The notes under the pieces were generated by a model that did no database searches, was not told the DNA's origin, and saw only the letters and a list, made by a program, of their open reading frames with translations. A DNA stretch of 64,000 bases from Parvimonas sp015257355 (GTDB lineage: Bacteria; Bacillota; Clostridia; Tissierellales; Peptoniphilaceae), in the NCBI RefSeq assembly GCF_050262165.1, contig NZ_CP189844.1. One strand, given 5' to 3'. Positions 32,023-40,811 of this stretch are shown here, piece by piece; within the stretch, counting starts at the first letter, position 1; each line of letters starts with the position of its first letter. The position numbers were made by a program, and so were the translations under genes.

Positions 32023-33171
32023 TTACTTACTTGGATCTGTTATAAAGGCTGAAAAAGTAATTAAATTTGTATTACTTTTTTCATCTAAATCTTCTATGAT
32101 AACATAAAAAGGACTATCCATTTTTATAGTTAAATGTTTTTTGCCAGGAACAGCAGTTGATTTATTTGATATTTTTGTTACAGTCTTTGCTTTTGCACCG
32201 TTTTCATCAATTTTTAGAATTGAGTTTTGTTTGGCATCAGATACTTTAATTTCAGTATTTACGAGTAATTTCTCCAACTTATATCCACTTAACATCTTAT
32301 CAAGACCAATCTTTGAAAATAATGATTTAAAATCCACTTCCGTCTTTGTATCTATCTTTGGTAAAAAGAAAGTTACCTCAGCTGACTCACTATTATTTTT
32401 TAAAGAGTATATAGTTTCCATCAATTGTTCTGCTGAAAAATATTCATTCTTTTTAGGTTTTATAAAATAAACTTTTGAATCATTTGCCACCATTGAAAAA
32501 GCTTCTTTTTCTTCATCGGATATTGCAACTGAATTTTCAAAACTATTAGACATAGTATTTACTTGTATTACTGAGCCATCCAATTTTGTAAAATCTCTCA
32601 TTTTAGTTAGTGATTCATTAAATTTCTGATCCCAATTTGCATCATAGTTTACTGTATCAATAAAACTAGTAATTAAACTTTCATCAAATTCAGTTTTATC
32701 TAAAATTTCTTCAAGATGTTTTTTTTGAAAATCTTGATAAGTCTTAGTTGCTTCTTTCGATGATTTTACAGTTTTAACATTATCATAATTAAGATTTTTT
32801 GTTTCTCCATTAAAATTTTTAGTATTTATTAAAATTAAATTTGCTAATTTGCTATTTTTTAATTTTAAATTTTGAAGATGAGCATCATCATAATTCTTTA
32901 AAAACTCTAAATTTTCTCTATCTTCAGTAGAAAGAGAAATTAAATCTAAACATCTTTGAATAGATAGGGGAGATAAGACAAAATTCTCTCCTTTATTAGA
33001 TTCTAGCATTGTAGAAAAAATTTCTAAATTCAATTTGTTTATATTTTCTGTTTTATCTTTATTAAATACAATTTCTTCTCTATTTTCTGGAAATGGCTTT
33101 TCAGATTTTGAGCAAGAAGCTAGTGAGATTGAAACAAAAAATAATAAAATAGTTTTTAATAAGTTTTTCAT
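32023..33171 (-). CDS. Serpin-family lipoprotein
   Basis: Protein of 382 residues, serpin size. Signal peptide MKNLLKTILLFFVSIS and lipobox LASC predict a lipid-anchored extracellular protein. Serpin landmarks: NFVLSPLSIQRCLDLISL (helix B region), a middle FLPKIDTKTEVDFKSLF block, and the C-terminal hinge E323-NGAKAKTVTKIS leading to a reactive loop and MDSPFYVIIEDL...NLITFSAFITDP. Counting from the hinge glutamate as P17 puts P1 near T339 (ST|AVPG). The hinge has lysines where inhibitory serpins have small residues, so protease inhibition is uncertain. It lies 38 bp after dnaX, has a good GGGGATG site, and is followed by a terminator. Confidence 0.78.
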   Translation of the reverse strand: MKNLLKTILLFFVSISLASCSKSEKPFPENREEIVFNKDKTENINKLNLEIFSTMLESNKGENFVLSPLSIQRCLDLISLSTEDRENLEFLKNYDDAHLQNLKLKNSKLANLILINTKNFNGETKNLNYDNVKTVKSSKEATKTYQDFQKKHLEEILDKTEFDESLITSFIDTVNYDANWDQKFNESLTKMRDFTKLDGSVIQVNTMSNSFENSVAISDEEKEAFSMVANDSKVYFIKPKKNEYFSAEQLMETIYSLKNNSESAEVTFFLPKIDTKTEVDFKSLFSKIGLDKMLSGYKLEKLLVNTEIKVSDAKQNSILKIDENGAKAKTVTKISNKSTAVPGKKHLTIKMDSPFYVIIEDLDEKSNTNLITFSAFITDPSK

Positions 33172-33209
33172 AAGACATCCCCTTTCAATGTTTGAGAAAC
33201 ATTTTTAAA

Positions 33210-34856
33210 TTATTCTACAAAATTAGCGTAAACCGTCAATGATTTATGAACAGGCATATTAATTTTTGTGAAAAATTCATTTAAAATAGTATTATCTTGT
33301 ACAATAAAATTATGATTTTCATCTAATTTATAACTTCCAAACTTAAATAAATACTCCTTACAGTCGATATGTAAGAAAGCTTCTTTTGGGAAATAGTATA
33401 TTTCTTTAACACTTTCGTCAAAAAGTTTAGAAATAGTTTTTTTGAATATAGTTGCTTTTAAAACATCTTTAAAAGAACTTAAATCAACTTTTTCAAATAA
33501 TTCTTCATTATCATCAGAAGATTCAGCTATTTCTGTGTTTTCAATGTTTTCATGATTTTCTGCGTCTTCATAAGTTTCAATATTTTCTATTGTTTCAATA
33601 GTTTCAGTGTTTTCCACAGTTTCAACGGTTTCAACAGTATTGAAATTTTCTACTACTTCCGTAGCTTTTTCTTCTGATTTTTCTACTACAATTTCATCTT
33701 TTGATTCAATTTTTAAATTTCCACTCTTAATCATATTTTCAAGAGCTTCAATTCTCTTTTCCATTTCAGATTTCTCTTTTCTATATGAACAAATCTTGAT
33801 AATTAAAAGTTCAGCTAATGCATTTTGCATATCACTCTTTTTCATCTTATCTTCAACATCTAAAAGATTTTCTAATATAAATATAAGCTCATCCATTCTA
33901 AATTGATTTGAATGTTCTAAATATCTCTTATATTCAACATCATTTAGAGTTGTAAGTTCTTTTTTGATGCTCTTAACTAAAACTATATTTCTAAAATGTT
34001 TAATTAAATCAATAATTATATTGTTTGGAGTCTTTCCATTTTCAACTAAATTTCTAAAAGTCTCAATAGTTTCATTTTTTGAAGAATTTAAAATTGAATT
34101 TGAAAGTTCAAATAACTTATTTAAGTTAACAAGTCCTAAACATTCATTAATATCTTCAACTGTAATTTTTTCTTTTCCAGTTGCTACAACTTGATCTAAA
34201 AGACTTAAAGCATCTCTCATTGCACCAGAAGAAAGTTCAGAAATTAAATTAATTCCATCTTCTTCAACTTCAATATTTAGATTATTTAAAATATATTTAA
34301 TATTTTCAACAATATCTAAATTGTTAATTCTCTTAAATTCAAATCTTTGACATCTTGAAATAATTGTATCTGGAAGTTTATCAATTTCGGTAGTTGCCAA
34401 AATAAAAATTAAATGCTTTGGTGGTTCTTCTAAAATTTTTAGAAGAGCATTAAAGCCTTCATTTGTAATCATATGAGCTTCGTCTATAATATAAACTTTG
34501 TATTTTACAATTTGTGGGGGATAGATTACTTTTTCTTTTAATTCCCTTATATCGTCAATACGTCTATTACTTGCAGCATCCATTTCTACAACTTCAAGAG
34601 CCTTGTCATTAAGAATCATTTTACAATTTTCACATTCATTACAAGGATTTCCGTCTTTTGGATTTAAACAGTTAACAGCACGAGCAAATATTTTAGCACA
34701 ACTTGTCTTTCCAGTTCCTCTAATTCCTGAGAAAAGATAAGCATGTCCTAAATTACCAGTCTTTATTTGATTTTTTAAAATTTCAACAATATGAGATTGA
34801 CCAACAACTCTTGTAAAGTCCTTCGGTCTAAACTCTCTATAAATAGCTTGTTTCAA
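33210..34856 (-). CDS. dnaX: DNA polymerase III subunit gamma/tau
   Basis: Clamp-loader ATPase of 548 residues. Walker A GIRGTGKTS (44-52, K50), zinc-binding cysteines C63/C72/C75/C78, IIDEAHMI Walker B, and sensor ATTEIDKLPDTIISRCQRFEF. Domain III follows, then an acidic low-complexity linker built of TVE/TIE/NIE repeats (about 405-455) and a C-terminal polymerase-binding region. The start is a TTG (34854-34856) with GAGGTG 6 nt upstream; no nearby ATG fits. First gene of the unit, followed after 38 bp by the serpin-like gene. Confidence 0.95.
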   Translation of the reverse strand: MKQAIYREFRPKDFTRVVGQSHIVEILKNQIKTGNLGHAYLFSGIRGTGKTSCAKIFARAVNCLNPKDGNPCNECENCKMILNDKALEVVEMDAASNRRIDDIRELKEKVIYPPQIVKYKVYIIDEAHMITNEGFNALLKILEEPPKHLIFILATTEIDKLPDTIISRCQRFEFKRINNLDIVENIKYILNNLNIEVEEDGINLISELSSGAMRDALSLLDQVVATGKEKITVEDINECLGLVNLNKLFELSNSILNSSKNETIETFRNLVENGKTPNNIIIDLIKHFRNIVLVKSIKKELTTLNDVEYKRYLEHSNQFRMDELIFILENLLDVEDKMKKSDMQNALAELLIIKICSYRKEKSEMEKRIEALENMIKSGNLKIESKDEIVVEKSEEKATEVVENFNTVETVETVENTETIETIENIETYEDAENHENIENTEIAESSDDNEELFEKVDLSSFKDVLKATIFKKTISKLFDESVKEIYYFPKEAFLHIDCKEYLFKFGSYKLDENHNFIVQDNTILNEFFTKINMPVHKSLTVYANFVE

Positions 34857-35008
34857 AATTTCACCTCTAATAGTTTAATTAATATATGTATATATTATAT
34901 TATATCATATAACAAATAAAAATGTAGAATAAAGATATAAAATGTTTTTTATTAAAAATTAACGAAGTTCTTTACAAACTGAACACTTTAAAAATACATA
35001 TAAAAACA

Positions 35009-35037
35009 TTGACAATCAAACTTTTTTTTTATAAAAT
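35009..35037 (+). promoter_or_regulatory. Promoter of the YitT-like gene
   Basis: TTGACA, 17 bp, TAAAAT; transcription would start just before the 27-bp tandem duplication. Confidence 0.75.
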
Positions 35038-35040
35038 AAG

Positions 35041-35094
35041 CCGGTAGGAAATGGTAGTATTAAGAAACCGATAGGAGAGGATAGTATGAAGAAA
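35041..35094 (+). repeat. 27-bp tandem duplication of a translation-start region
   Basis: Copy 1 (35041-35067) begins CCGGTAGGAAATGG and ends TAGTATTAAGAAA; copy 2 (35068-35094) begins CCGATAGGAGAGGA and ends TAGTATGAAGAAA. They match at 22 of 27 positions. Copy 2 carries the working GGAGAGG site and the ATG; copy 1 has ATT in place of the ATG and a weaker GGAAATGG. Confidence 0.85.
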
Positions 35095-35766
35095 GATAAA
35101 TTGTTTATAAGAGTTATTATGTCAATTATAGGTATGATAATATTAGGAATTGGCGTATTTTTTACAATAAAAGTTAATCTTGGATCTGATCCTGCGAGTA
35201 CGCTTCAACTTGGAATGGCAAAACAATTAGGAATAAGCTACGGATTATCTACAGTTATTTTTAATATTGTATTTTTAATTATAATATTTTGTTTTGATAA
35301 AAAATACATAAATATATCTTCAATTTTAGCTATTTTTATAATTGGTTATACTGTTGAAGGTATGAATTTAATTTTTGGTTGGCTTGATTTAGAAAGTTTA
35401 AATTTAATATATAAACTTATAATTTGTTTAATCGGAACATTTGTTATATCAATAGGAGTTACGGTATATATATTTTCAGACTTGGGTGTTGGAGCAACAG
35501 ATGGTATATCTGAATTAATAAGTGATAAAACAAAATTTCATTACAGAACAGTAAGATTTGTATCTGATTTAGTTTTAGTTATCTTAGGATATTTACTAGG
35601 AAGTGTTGTTGGTATAGGAACTGTCCTTATAACATTTAGTGTAGGACCTTTCATTCAACTTAACAGAAAAATCATGGCTCCATTACTTAAAAAGGTAGTT
35701 GGTGTAGAATTAGTTGAAGACGTAAATAGTCATGAAGATAAATTTGAAAAAGAAGTTATTGCATAA
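35086..35766 (+). CDS. YczE/YitT-type membrane protein (DUF6198-like)
   Basis: Protein of 226 residues with about five to six membrane helices. The pattern GIGVFFTIKVNLGSDPAS in the first half is repeated as SIGVTVYIFSDLGVGATDG in the second, the internal duplication expected of the YczE/YitT group. Function unknown for the family. Strong TTGACA promoter and a duplicated start region upstream; a terminator follows. Confidence 0.75.
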   Translation: MKKDKLFIRVIMSIIGMIILGIGVFFTIKVNLGSDPASTLQLGMAKQLGISYGLSTVIFNIVFLIIIFCFDKKYINISSILAIFIIGYTVEGMNLIFGWLDLESLNLIYKLIICLIGTFVISIGVTVYIFSDLGVGATDGISELISDKTKFHYRTVRFVSDLVLVILGYLLGSVVGIGTVLITFSVGPFIQLNRKIMAPLLKKVVGVELVEDVNSHEDKFEKEVIA

Positions 35767-35768
35767 TG

Positions 35769-35792
35769 AAATAGGGGAAACCCTATTTTTTT
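35769..35792 (+). terminator. Terminator of the YitT-like gene
   Basis: AAATAGGG-GAAA-CCCTATTT with T-tract. Confidence 0.85.
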
Positions 35793-35850
35793 ATTGCGAA
35801 AAGTGGTATTATATGTTTATATTAATTTAATCAGAAACAAGGAGTTTTTT

Positions 35851-37029
35851 ATGGATATACTAAAATTAGTAAAAGAAAAAGAAGAAAGAGTAATAAAGAT
35901 TAGACGTGATTTACATCAAATTCCAGAATTGGAATTAGAACTCCCAAAAACTATGGAATATATTTCAAAAGTTTTAGACGAAATAGGAGTAAAATACAAA
36001 AAGTTATTAAATGGAAATGCAATTGTAGCTCAAATTGATGGAGAACAAGAAGGAAAATGTATTGCAATTAGAGCTGATAGTGATGCACTTCCGGTTGTCG
36101 AAGAAACAGGACTTCCTTTTGCCTCTACAAACGGAAATATGCATGCTTGTGGACATGATGGACATACTGCTATGGCATTAGGTGCTTGTATGATATTAAA
36201 TGAAAATAGAGACAAACTAAAAGGAACTGTAAAGATATTTTTCCAACCGGGAGAAGAAAGTCCGGGAGGTGCATTACCTATGATTGAAGAGGGATGTATG
36301 GAAAATCCAAAAGTTGATGCAGTTATTGGACTTCATGAGGGCTGTTTAATTCCTATTGAATATGGAAAGATAGGAGTAAAGTCAGGAGCGATTATGGCTT
36401 CAGCAGATGTTTTTGAAATCTATGTAAAAGGGAAGTCCTCACATGCTGCAACACCACATCTTTCGGCTGATCCTATTGTTGTTTCATCAGAAATTGTGCT
36501 TGGACTTCAAAAGATTGTTTCAAGAGAAGTAAATCCAATTTCAAATGCAGTTTTAACTATTGGGATAATCCAAGGTGGAACCGCACACAATGTAATTCCA
36601 GAAACTGTTTATATTAAAGGAACAGTTAGAACTCTAGATGAAAAAGTTAGAGAGTTTATCGCAAAGAGAGTTGAAGAAATTACAGATGGAATAGCAAAAA
36701 CTTATGGTTGTACTGCAGAAACAATATATCATTATATGTATCCTGTAGTAATGAATGATGAAAAATTCACTGAATTTTTTATAGAAAATACAAAAGAAAT
36801 TTTAGGTGAAGATTCAGTTGAAATAATAAAAGATCCAAGTATGGGTGGAGAAGATGTTGCATACTTCTTGCAAAGAGCAAAAGGAACATACTTTATGCTT
36901 TCAAATCCTAAAATATATAAGGATGATACAATATATCCTCATCATCATAGTAAATTTGATGTTGAAGAAAGTCTGTTCTACAAGGGAATGTCAGCAGTGT
37001 TAGCAACAGTTTTTAAATATTTAAGTTAA
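35851..37029 (+). CDS. M20 family amidohydrolase (N-acyl-amino-acid or hippurate hydrolase-like)
   Basis: Dinuclear metallohydrolase of 392 residues from the ATG at 35851; AAGGAG is 6 nt upstream and the longer reading begins inside the promoter region. Metal motifs: MHACGHDGHTAMALG, PGEESPGGA, the dimerisation lid block KGKSSHAATPHLSADPI and the C-terminal HHHSKFDVEE. It cleaves N-acyl or N-acetyl groups from amino acids; the exact substrate (N-acetyl-diaminopimelate, hippurate or indole conjugates) is not readable. Confidence 0.88.
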   Translation: MDILKLVKEKEERVIKIRRDLHQIPELELELPKTMEYISKVLDEIGVKYKKLLNGNAIVAQIDGEQEGKCIAIRADSDALPVVEETGLPFASTNGNMHACGHDGHTAMALGACMILNENRDKLKGTVKIFFQPGEESPGGALPMIEEGCMENPKVDAVIGLHEGCLIPIEYGKIGVKSGAIMASADVFEIYVKGKSSHAATPHLSADPIVVSSEIVLGLQKIVSREVNPISNAVLTIGIIQGGTAHNVIPETVYIKGTVRTLDEKVREFIAKRVEEITDGIAKTYGCTAETIYHYMYPVVMNDEKFTEFFIENTKEILGEDSVEIIKDPSMGGEDVAYFLQRAKGTYFMLSNPKIYKDDTIYPHHHSKFDVEESLFYKGMSAVLATVFKYLS

Positions 37030-37031
37030 GA

Positions 37032-37066
37032 AAAATGGATTGTCAAAATGACAATCCATTTTGTAT
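37032..37066 (+). terminator. Terminator of the amidohydrolase gene
   Basis: AATGGATTGTCA and TGACAATCCATT, 3-nt loop, short T-tract. Confidence 0.8.
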
Positions 37067-37083
37067 TCTCAAATTTATTTTTT

Positions 37084-37452
37084 ATGTATCGAAGATACAT
37101 TCACTTTTGTTTGCAACAAAAGTGTGAGATTTCCACAGTCGATTGTACTCAAATCAAAGATTTGAACAATCTTTGCGTCAGACCTACTTTTGTTTGCAAG
37201 CAAACAAAGTTAGGGCTAGATTCACTTTGCTCGAAATGACGTATAAGGAAAAATCTTCGTATAATAGCTTGACGTGAATAGTAAATAATCTTAAAAAAAT
37301 TGTTAAGCAAACAAAAAGTTTCACGTCATAATAATAAGAGAAATAGTACTTCCAACACGTCATCTCGACTGGAATGAGCGAAGCGAAAGAAATGGAGAGA
37401 TCTCATAGTTTTGCTTATGAATAAGCAAAACTAAAATGTATCGAAGATACAT
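37084..37452. repeat. Repeat B, full-length element (369 bp)
   Basis: Ends in ATGTATCGAAGATACAT at 37084-37100 and 37436-37452. Left end: CACTTTTGTT..AACAAAAGTG hairpin, GTCGATTGTACTCAAATC, AAAGATTTGAACAATCTTTG and GCGTCAGACCTACTTTTG. Right end: ACGTCATCTCGACTGGAATG, GGAGAGATCTCATA and TTTTGCTTA..TAAGCAAAA. AT-rich centre without a gene. Confidence 0.8.
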
Positions 37453-37460
37453 CAAAACAT

Positions 37461-37489
37461 AAAAAAATCCCCAACATTGTTGAGGATTT
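37461..37489 (-). terminator. Terminator of the malic enzyme gene
   Basis: AAATCCTCAACA and TTGGGGATTT pair (G:U) on the minus strand with Ts. Confidence 0.8.
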
Positions 37490-37503
37490 ACTTTAATTTT
37501 ATT

Positions 37504-38658
37504 CTATTTAACTTTTTCAGCAACTGCTTTTGCAACTGTATCAGCTACATTTTCTTCAAAAGCAGAAACTATTACATAATCTTCTCTAATTTTATCATCA
37601 GGAATCATACTTGCAAGACCAACTGAAGCAGCGAATTTCATTTCATCAGTAATTTTCTTTGCTCTAGCTTGTAGAGCACCTTTGAAAATTCCAGGGAATG
37701 CAACTACATTGTTAATTTGGTTAGGCATATCTGATCTTCCTGTCGCAGCAACTCTTGCTCCTGCTTCTTTTGCATCATCATAAAGAATTTCAGGTTGAGG
37801 ATTAGCCATTGCGAATACAATTGAATCTTTATTCATTGAAGCTACCATTTCTTTAGTAACTAAATCTTTTTGGCTTACACCGATGAATACGTCAGCACCT
37901 ACAAATGCTTCCTTCAATGTCATATCCTTTTGTTCTTTATTTGTAATTTCAGCTAATTCTTTCTTTACAAGATTATAATTTTCTGCATGTTTTTTGTTGA
38001 TTGCGCCCTTTGAATCAAATGCAATTACATTTTGAACACCTAACATCATAATTAATTTTATGATTGAGTATCCAGCAGCACCACAACCAGAAACTACAAC
38101 TTTAACATCTTTAGCTTCTTTTTTAACTAATTTTAAAGCATTGATTAAAGCGGCAGTAACAACAATTGCAGTACCGTGTTGGTCATCGTGGAATACTGGA
38201 ATATCAAGTTCATCAATTAATGTTCTTTCAATTTCAACACATCTTGGAGAAGAAATATCTTCAAGATTAATTCCACCAAAAGTTGGTGCAAGAGCCTTTA
38301 CAATTGCAATAATTTCCTTAGGATCTTTTGTATCTAAAACTATAGGAACAGCATTTATTCCGCCGAATTTTTTAAATAAACAGCATTTTCCTTCCATAAC
38401 AGGCATAGCAGCTTCTGGACCAATATCTCCAAGACCTAAAACAGCAGTTCCGTCTGAGATAACAGCAATAGTGTTTGCTTTACTTGTATATTTATAAGCT
38501 AAAGAAGGATCTTTACTTATTTCTAAACAAGGTTGAGCAACACCAGGAGTATATGCATAAGTTAAGTCCTCAGCATTATTTAATTCTACTTTTAATTCTG
38601 TTGATAATTTTCCTTGCCATTGTTCGTGAAGTAACAACGCTTTTTCGTAAACATTCAT
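37504..38658 (-). CDS. NAD(P)-dependent malic enzyme
   Basis: Oxidatively decarboxylates malate to pyruvate. 384 residues, the short bacterial form without a phosphotransacetylase domain. Motifs: the catalytic tyrosine region DLTYAYTPGVAQPC, SDGTAVLGLGDIGPEAAMPV, the metal site VFHDDQHGTAIV, the nucleotide loop VSGCGAAGYSI and FAMANPQPEI. Coenzyme preference cannot be assigned. GGAGA site; single gene. Confidence 0.93.
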   Translation of the reverse strand: MNVYEKALLLHEQWQGKLSTELKVELNNAEDLTYAYTPGVAQPCLEISKDPSLAYKYTSKANTIAVISDGTAVLGLGDIGPEAAMPVMEGKCCLFKKFGGINAVPIVLDTKDPKEIIAIVKALAPTFGGINLEDISSPRCVEIERTLIDELDIPVFHDDQHGTAIVVTAALINALKLVKKEAKDVKVVVSGCGAAGYSIIKLIMMLGVQNVIAFDSKGAINKKHAENYNLVKKELAEITNKEQKDMTLKEAFVGADVFIGVSQKDLVTKEMVASMNKDSIVFAMANPQPEILYDDAKEAGARVAATGRSDMPNQINNVVAFPGIFKGALQARAKKITDEMKFAASVGLASMIPDDKIREDYVIVSAFEENVADTVAKAVAEKVK

Positions 38659-38785
38659 TTTATTTCTCCTTTATGATAAATATTCATTCGTTGTTACTAT
38701 ACTACAAAGATTACTAAAAGTCAATATAATTATGAAGTCTATTATCATTAAAATTTTTAATGGATTAAATGTAAAATTTCTGCTA

Positions 38786-38814
38786 TTGCTTTTTAAAAAT
38801 ATTTACATTAAAAT
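38786..38814 (+). promoter_or_regulatory. Promoter of radA
   Basis: TTGCTT, 17 bp, TAAAAT; only about 10 nt of leader before the GGTGAT ribosome site. Confidence 0.6.
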
Positions 38815-38830
38815 ATAGTTGGTGATTAAA

Positions 38831-40198
38831 ATGAAAATAAAGAAAAAATATATTTGTTCAAATTGCAAAAAAGAGTCTTTGGGTTGGCAAGGAAAATGCA
38901 GTTTTTGCGGTAGTTGGGGAACTATTGAAGAAATTGAAGTTTCTGACGTAAAAAGCTCAAGTGATAAAATTGTTGCAAAGGGAAAAGTTGAAAAACTTAA
39001 AAATGTAAATGTTAATGAAAATGATAGATATATAACTGGAATAGAAGAGCTTAATCGTGTTTTAGGTGGAGGAATTGTTAGAGATAGTGTAAATATCTTA
39101 ACTGCAAGACCTGGCTGTGGAAAGAGTACATTGCTTTTACAGTTGTCATTAGATTTTGCTAGTAAAAATGTAAAAACAATCTATATCTCTGCAGAGGAAA
39201 GTTCATCACAGATAAAATCAAGAGCAAATAGAATTGTAAAAGAAATTCCAGAAAATATATGGATTCAATCAACACAAAGTATGGATGAAGCTTTAAATTC
39301 AATTGATGAAGTTGATGCTGATATTGTTATCTTAGATAGTATTCAAACAGTTATGTTAAGCTCAATTCCTTCAAGAGCAGGTTCTCCAACTCAAACGGTT
39401 GAATGTATAAACGAGTTAGTTAGACTCGCAAAAAATGCTAAAAAGCCAAGAGCTATTTTTATTGTTTGCCATATGACAAAACAAGATGAAATGGCAGGAC
39501 TTAGAACTTTAGAGCATATGGTTGATTCTGTATTGCTTCTAGAAGGAGAGTCAGATGAAAGCCTTAGAACTCTTACAAGTACAAAAAATAGATTTGGAAG
39601 AACTGGAGAAATAGGACTTTTCAAAATGGAAGAATACGGACTTTTAGAAATTAAAAATCCATCAGAATTTTTTGTAACTCAAAGAGAAAAAGACATCTGT
39701 GGAAGTGTCTTATCCGTTGTAAAAGAGGGAAGTAGAATGCTTGTGGTTGAAGTTGAAAGTCTAGTTTCACAATCATTCACAAACTATCCTGCAAGAATAG
39801 GCGATAGTCTAAAAAAAGATCAACTTAATACATTGCTTTCTATCTTGGAAGAAAGAGCAGGATTTAATCTATATAACAAAAATGTAATTTTAAAGACTAC
39901 TGGAGGCTTAAAGATATCGGAACAATCTGTAAATTTAGCAGTTATAATTTCTGTAGCATCTTCAATTTTAAATAAAGCGGTTCCAAGAGATACAGTATTT
40001 ATTGCAGAAGTAGGACTGACTGGAGAGCTTAAAAAAGTTCTAAATTTAAGTGAAAGACTAATAGAGCTTGACAGAATGGGCTACAAAAAAGTATATATTT
40101 CTAATGATGTTGTGGATACTAAGAACTTAAAGACATTAAAAGTTGAAAAATCCAAAACTCTAAAAGAAGTTATAGACAAAGTTTTTAAAAATAGTTAA
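38831..40198 (+). CDS. radA: DNA repair protein RadA
   Basis: Branch-migration helicase of 455 residues acting with RecA. N-terminal C4 zinc finger (CSNCKK...CSFCGSW), RecA-like ATPase with Walker A RPGCGKST (K98), the RadA-specific KNRFG motif in STKNRFGRTGEIG, and a C-terminal Lon-protease-like domain (GLKISEQSVNLAV, AEVGLTGEL). The ATG at 38831 is preferred over upstream TTG/GTG codons because GGTGAT lies just before it. Single gene; its terminator is shared with the convergent gene. Confidence 0.94.
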   Translation: MKIKKKYICSNCKKESLGWQGKCSFCGSWGTIEEIEVSDVKSSSDKIVAKGKVEKLKNVNVNENDRYITGIEELNRVLGGGIVRDSVNILTARPGCGKSTLLLQLSLDFASKNVKTIYISAEESSSQIKSRANRIVKEIPENIWIQSTQSMDEALNSIDEVDADIVILDSIQTVMLSSIPSRAGSPTQTVECINELVRLAKNAKKPRAIFIVCHMTKQDEMAGLRTLEHMVDSVLLLEGESDESLRTLTSTKNRFGRTGEIGLFKMEEYGLLEIKNPSEFFVTQREKDICGSVLSVVKEGSRMLVVEVESLVSQSFTNYPARIGDSLKKDQLNTLLSILEERAGFNLYNKNVILKTTGGLKISEQSVNLAVIISVASSILNKAVPRDTVFIAEVGLTGELKKVLNLSERLIELDRMGYKKVYISNDVVDTKNLKTLKVEKSKTLKEVIDKVFKNS

Positions 40199-40205
40199 AA
40201 AAAGA

Positions 40206-40231
40206 AGAGGTTGTGTTTTTACACAACCTCT
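40206..40231. terminator. Terminator between radA and the convergent gene
   Basis: AGAGGTTGTGT-TTTT-ACACAACCTCT, perfect 11-bp stem; Ts on the minus-strand side. Confidence 0.8.
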
Positions 40232-40775
40232 ATATATTTGTATTAACATAATCATTAATCTTTGAAATTCTAGTTTCATTTATTAATATGTTTTTTTCAT
40301 TCAATTTTTCTAAAATTTTCTCATTCATAGAATGGAATATCGCAAATTCAACATCTTTTACAACTATCTCAAAAAGAGAATTATTAAGTCTTTTAGAATT
40401 CATATCTATAAAATATGCTTCTGACGAATTCTTATCCAAAAAATCAATCATCTTTAAAAGATACTTATCTTTTTCAGCGTAATAGTTATTAGACTTCATA
40501 AGATTTTCATTATACTTTTTTTGTTTTTTCTTGTTATTTGAATATAATTGGGATTTTTGCTTAAAAAACTTAGCTAAGATATTGTAATATTGATAATTAT
40601 ACATTCCTTCCTCTAATGAGGATATATTTAAAAGTGGTTTCATGTTTAAATTTTGTATTAACTCATAATTTTTTTCTAAAAAAGAAATTTTATCAATCTT
40701 TCCTTCAGAAAGTTCTGAAATCAATTCATTTCTCTTTTTGAAAAAAATATCTAATTGTTTAGTTGGAATATTCAT
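40230..40775 (-). CDS. Hypothetical protein (possibly DUF6648-like)
   Basis: Protein of 181 residues, helical, rich in K, N and Y, with FFKKRNELISELSEGKI, FLEKNYELIQNLNMKP and MYNYQYYNILAKFF. It resembles small uncharacterised clostridial proteins of the DUF6648 type, with low certainty. The upstream neighbour's terminator ends four bases before the ATG and no purine-rich ribosome site is visible, so expression must depend on read-through or a leaderless start. Function unknown. Confidence 0.55.
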   Translation of the reverse strand: MNIPTKQLDIFFKKRNELISELSEGKIDKISFLEKNYELIQNLNMKPLLNISSLEEGMYNYQYYNILAKFFKQKSQLYSNNKKKQKKYNENLMKSNNYYAEKDKYLLKMIDFLDKNSSEAYFIDMNSKRLNNSLFEIVVKDVEFAIFHSMNEKILEKLNEKNILINETRISKINDYVNTNI

Positions 40776-40778
40776 ATC

Positions 40779-40807
40779 AAAAAAAAAGCATCTAAACGAT
40801 GCTTTTT
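40779..40807 (-). terminator. Terminator between two minus-strand genes
   Basis: AAAAGCATC-GTTTA-GATGCTTTT with a nine-T tract on the minus strand, ending 4 bp from the next ATG. Confidence 0.85.
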
Positions 40808-40811
40808 AAAT

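Noticed and set aside
38060..38497. 145-codon plus-strand frame opposite the malic enzyme gene
   Set aside because: Exact antisense of a well-conserved enzyme; low-complexity composition typical of shadow frames.
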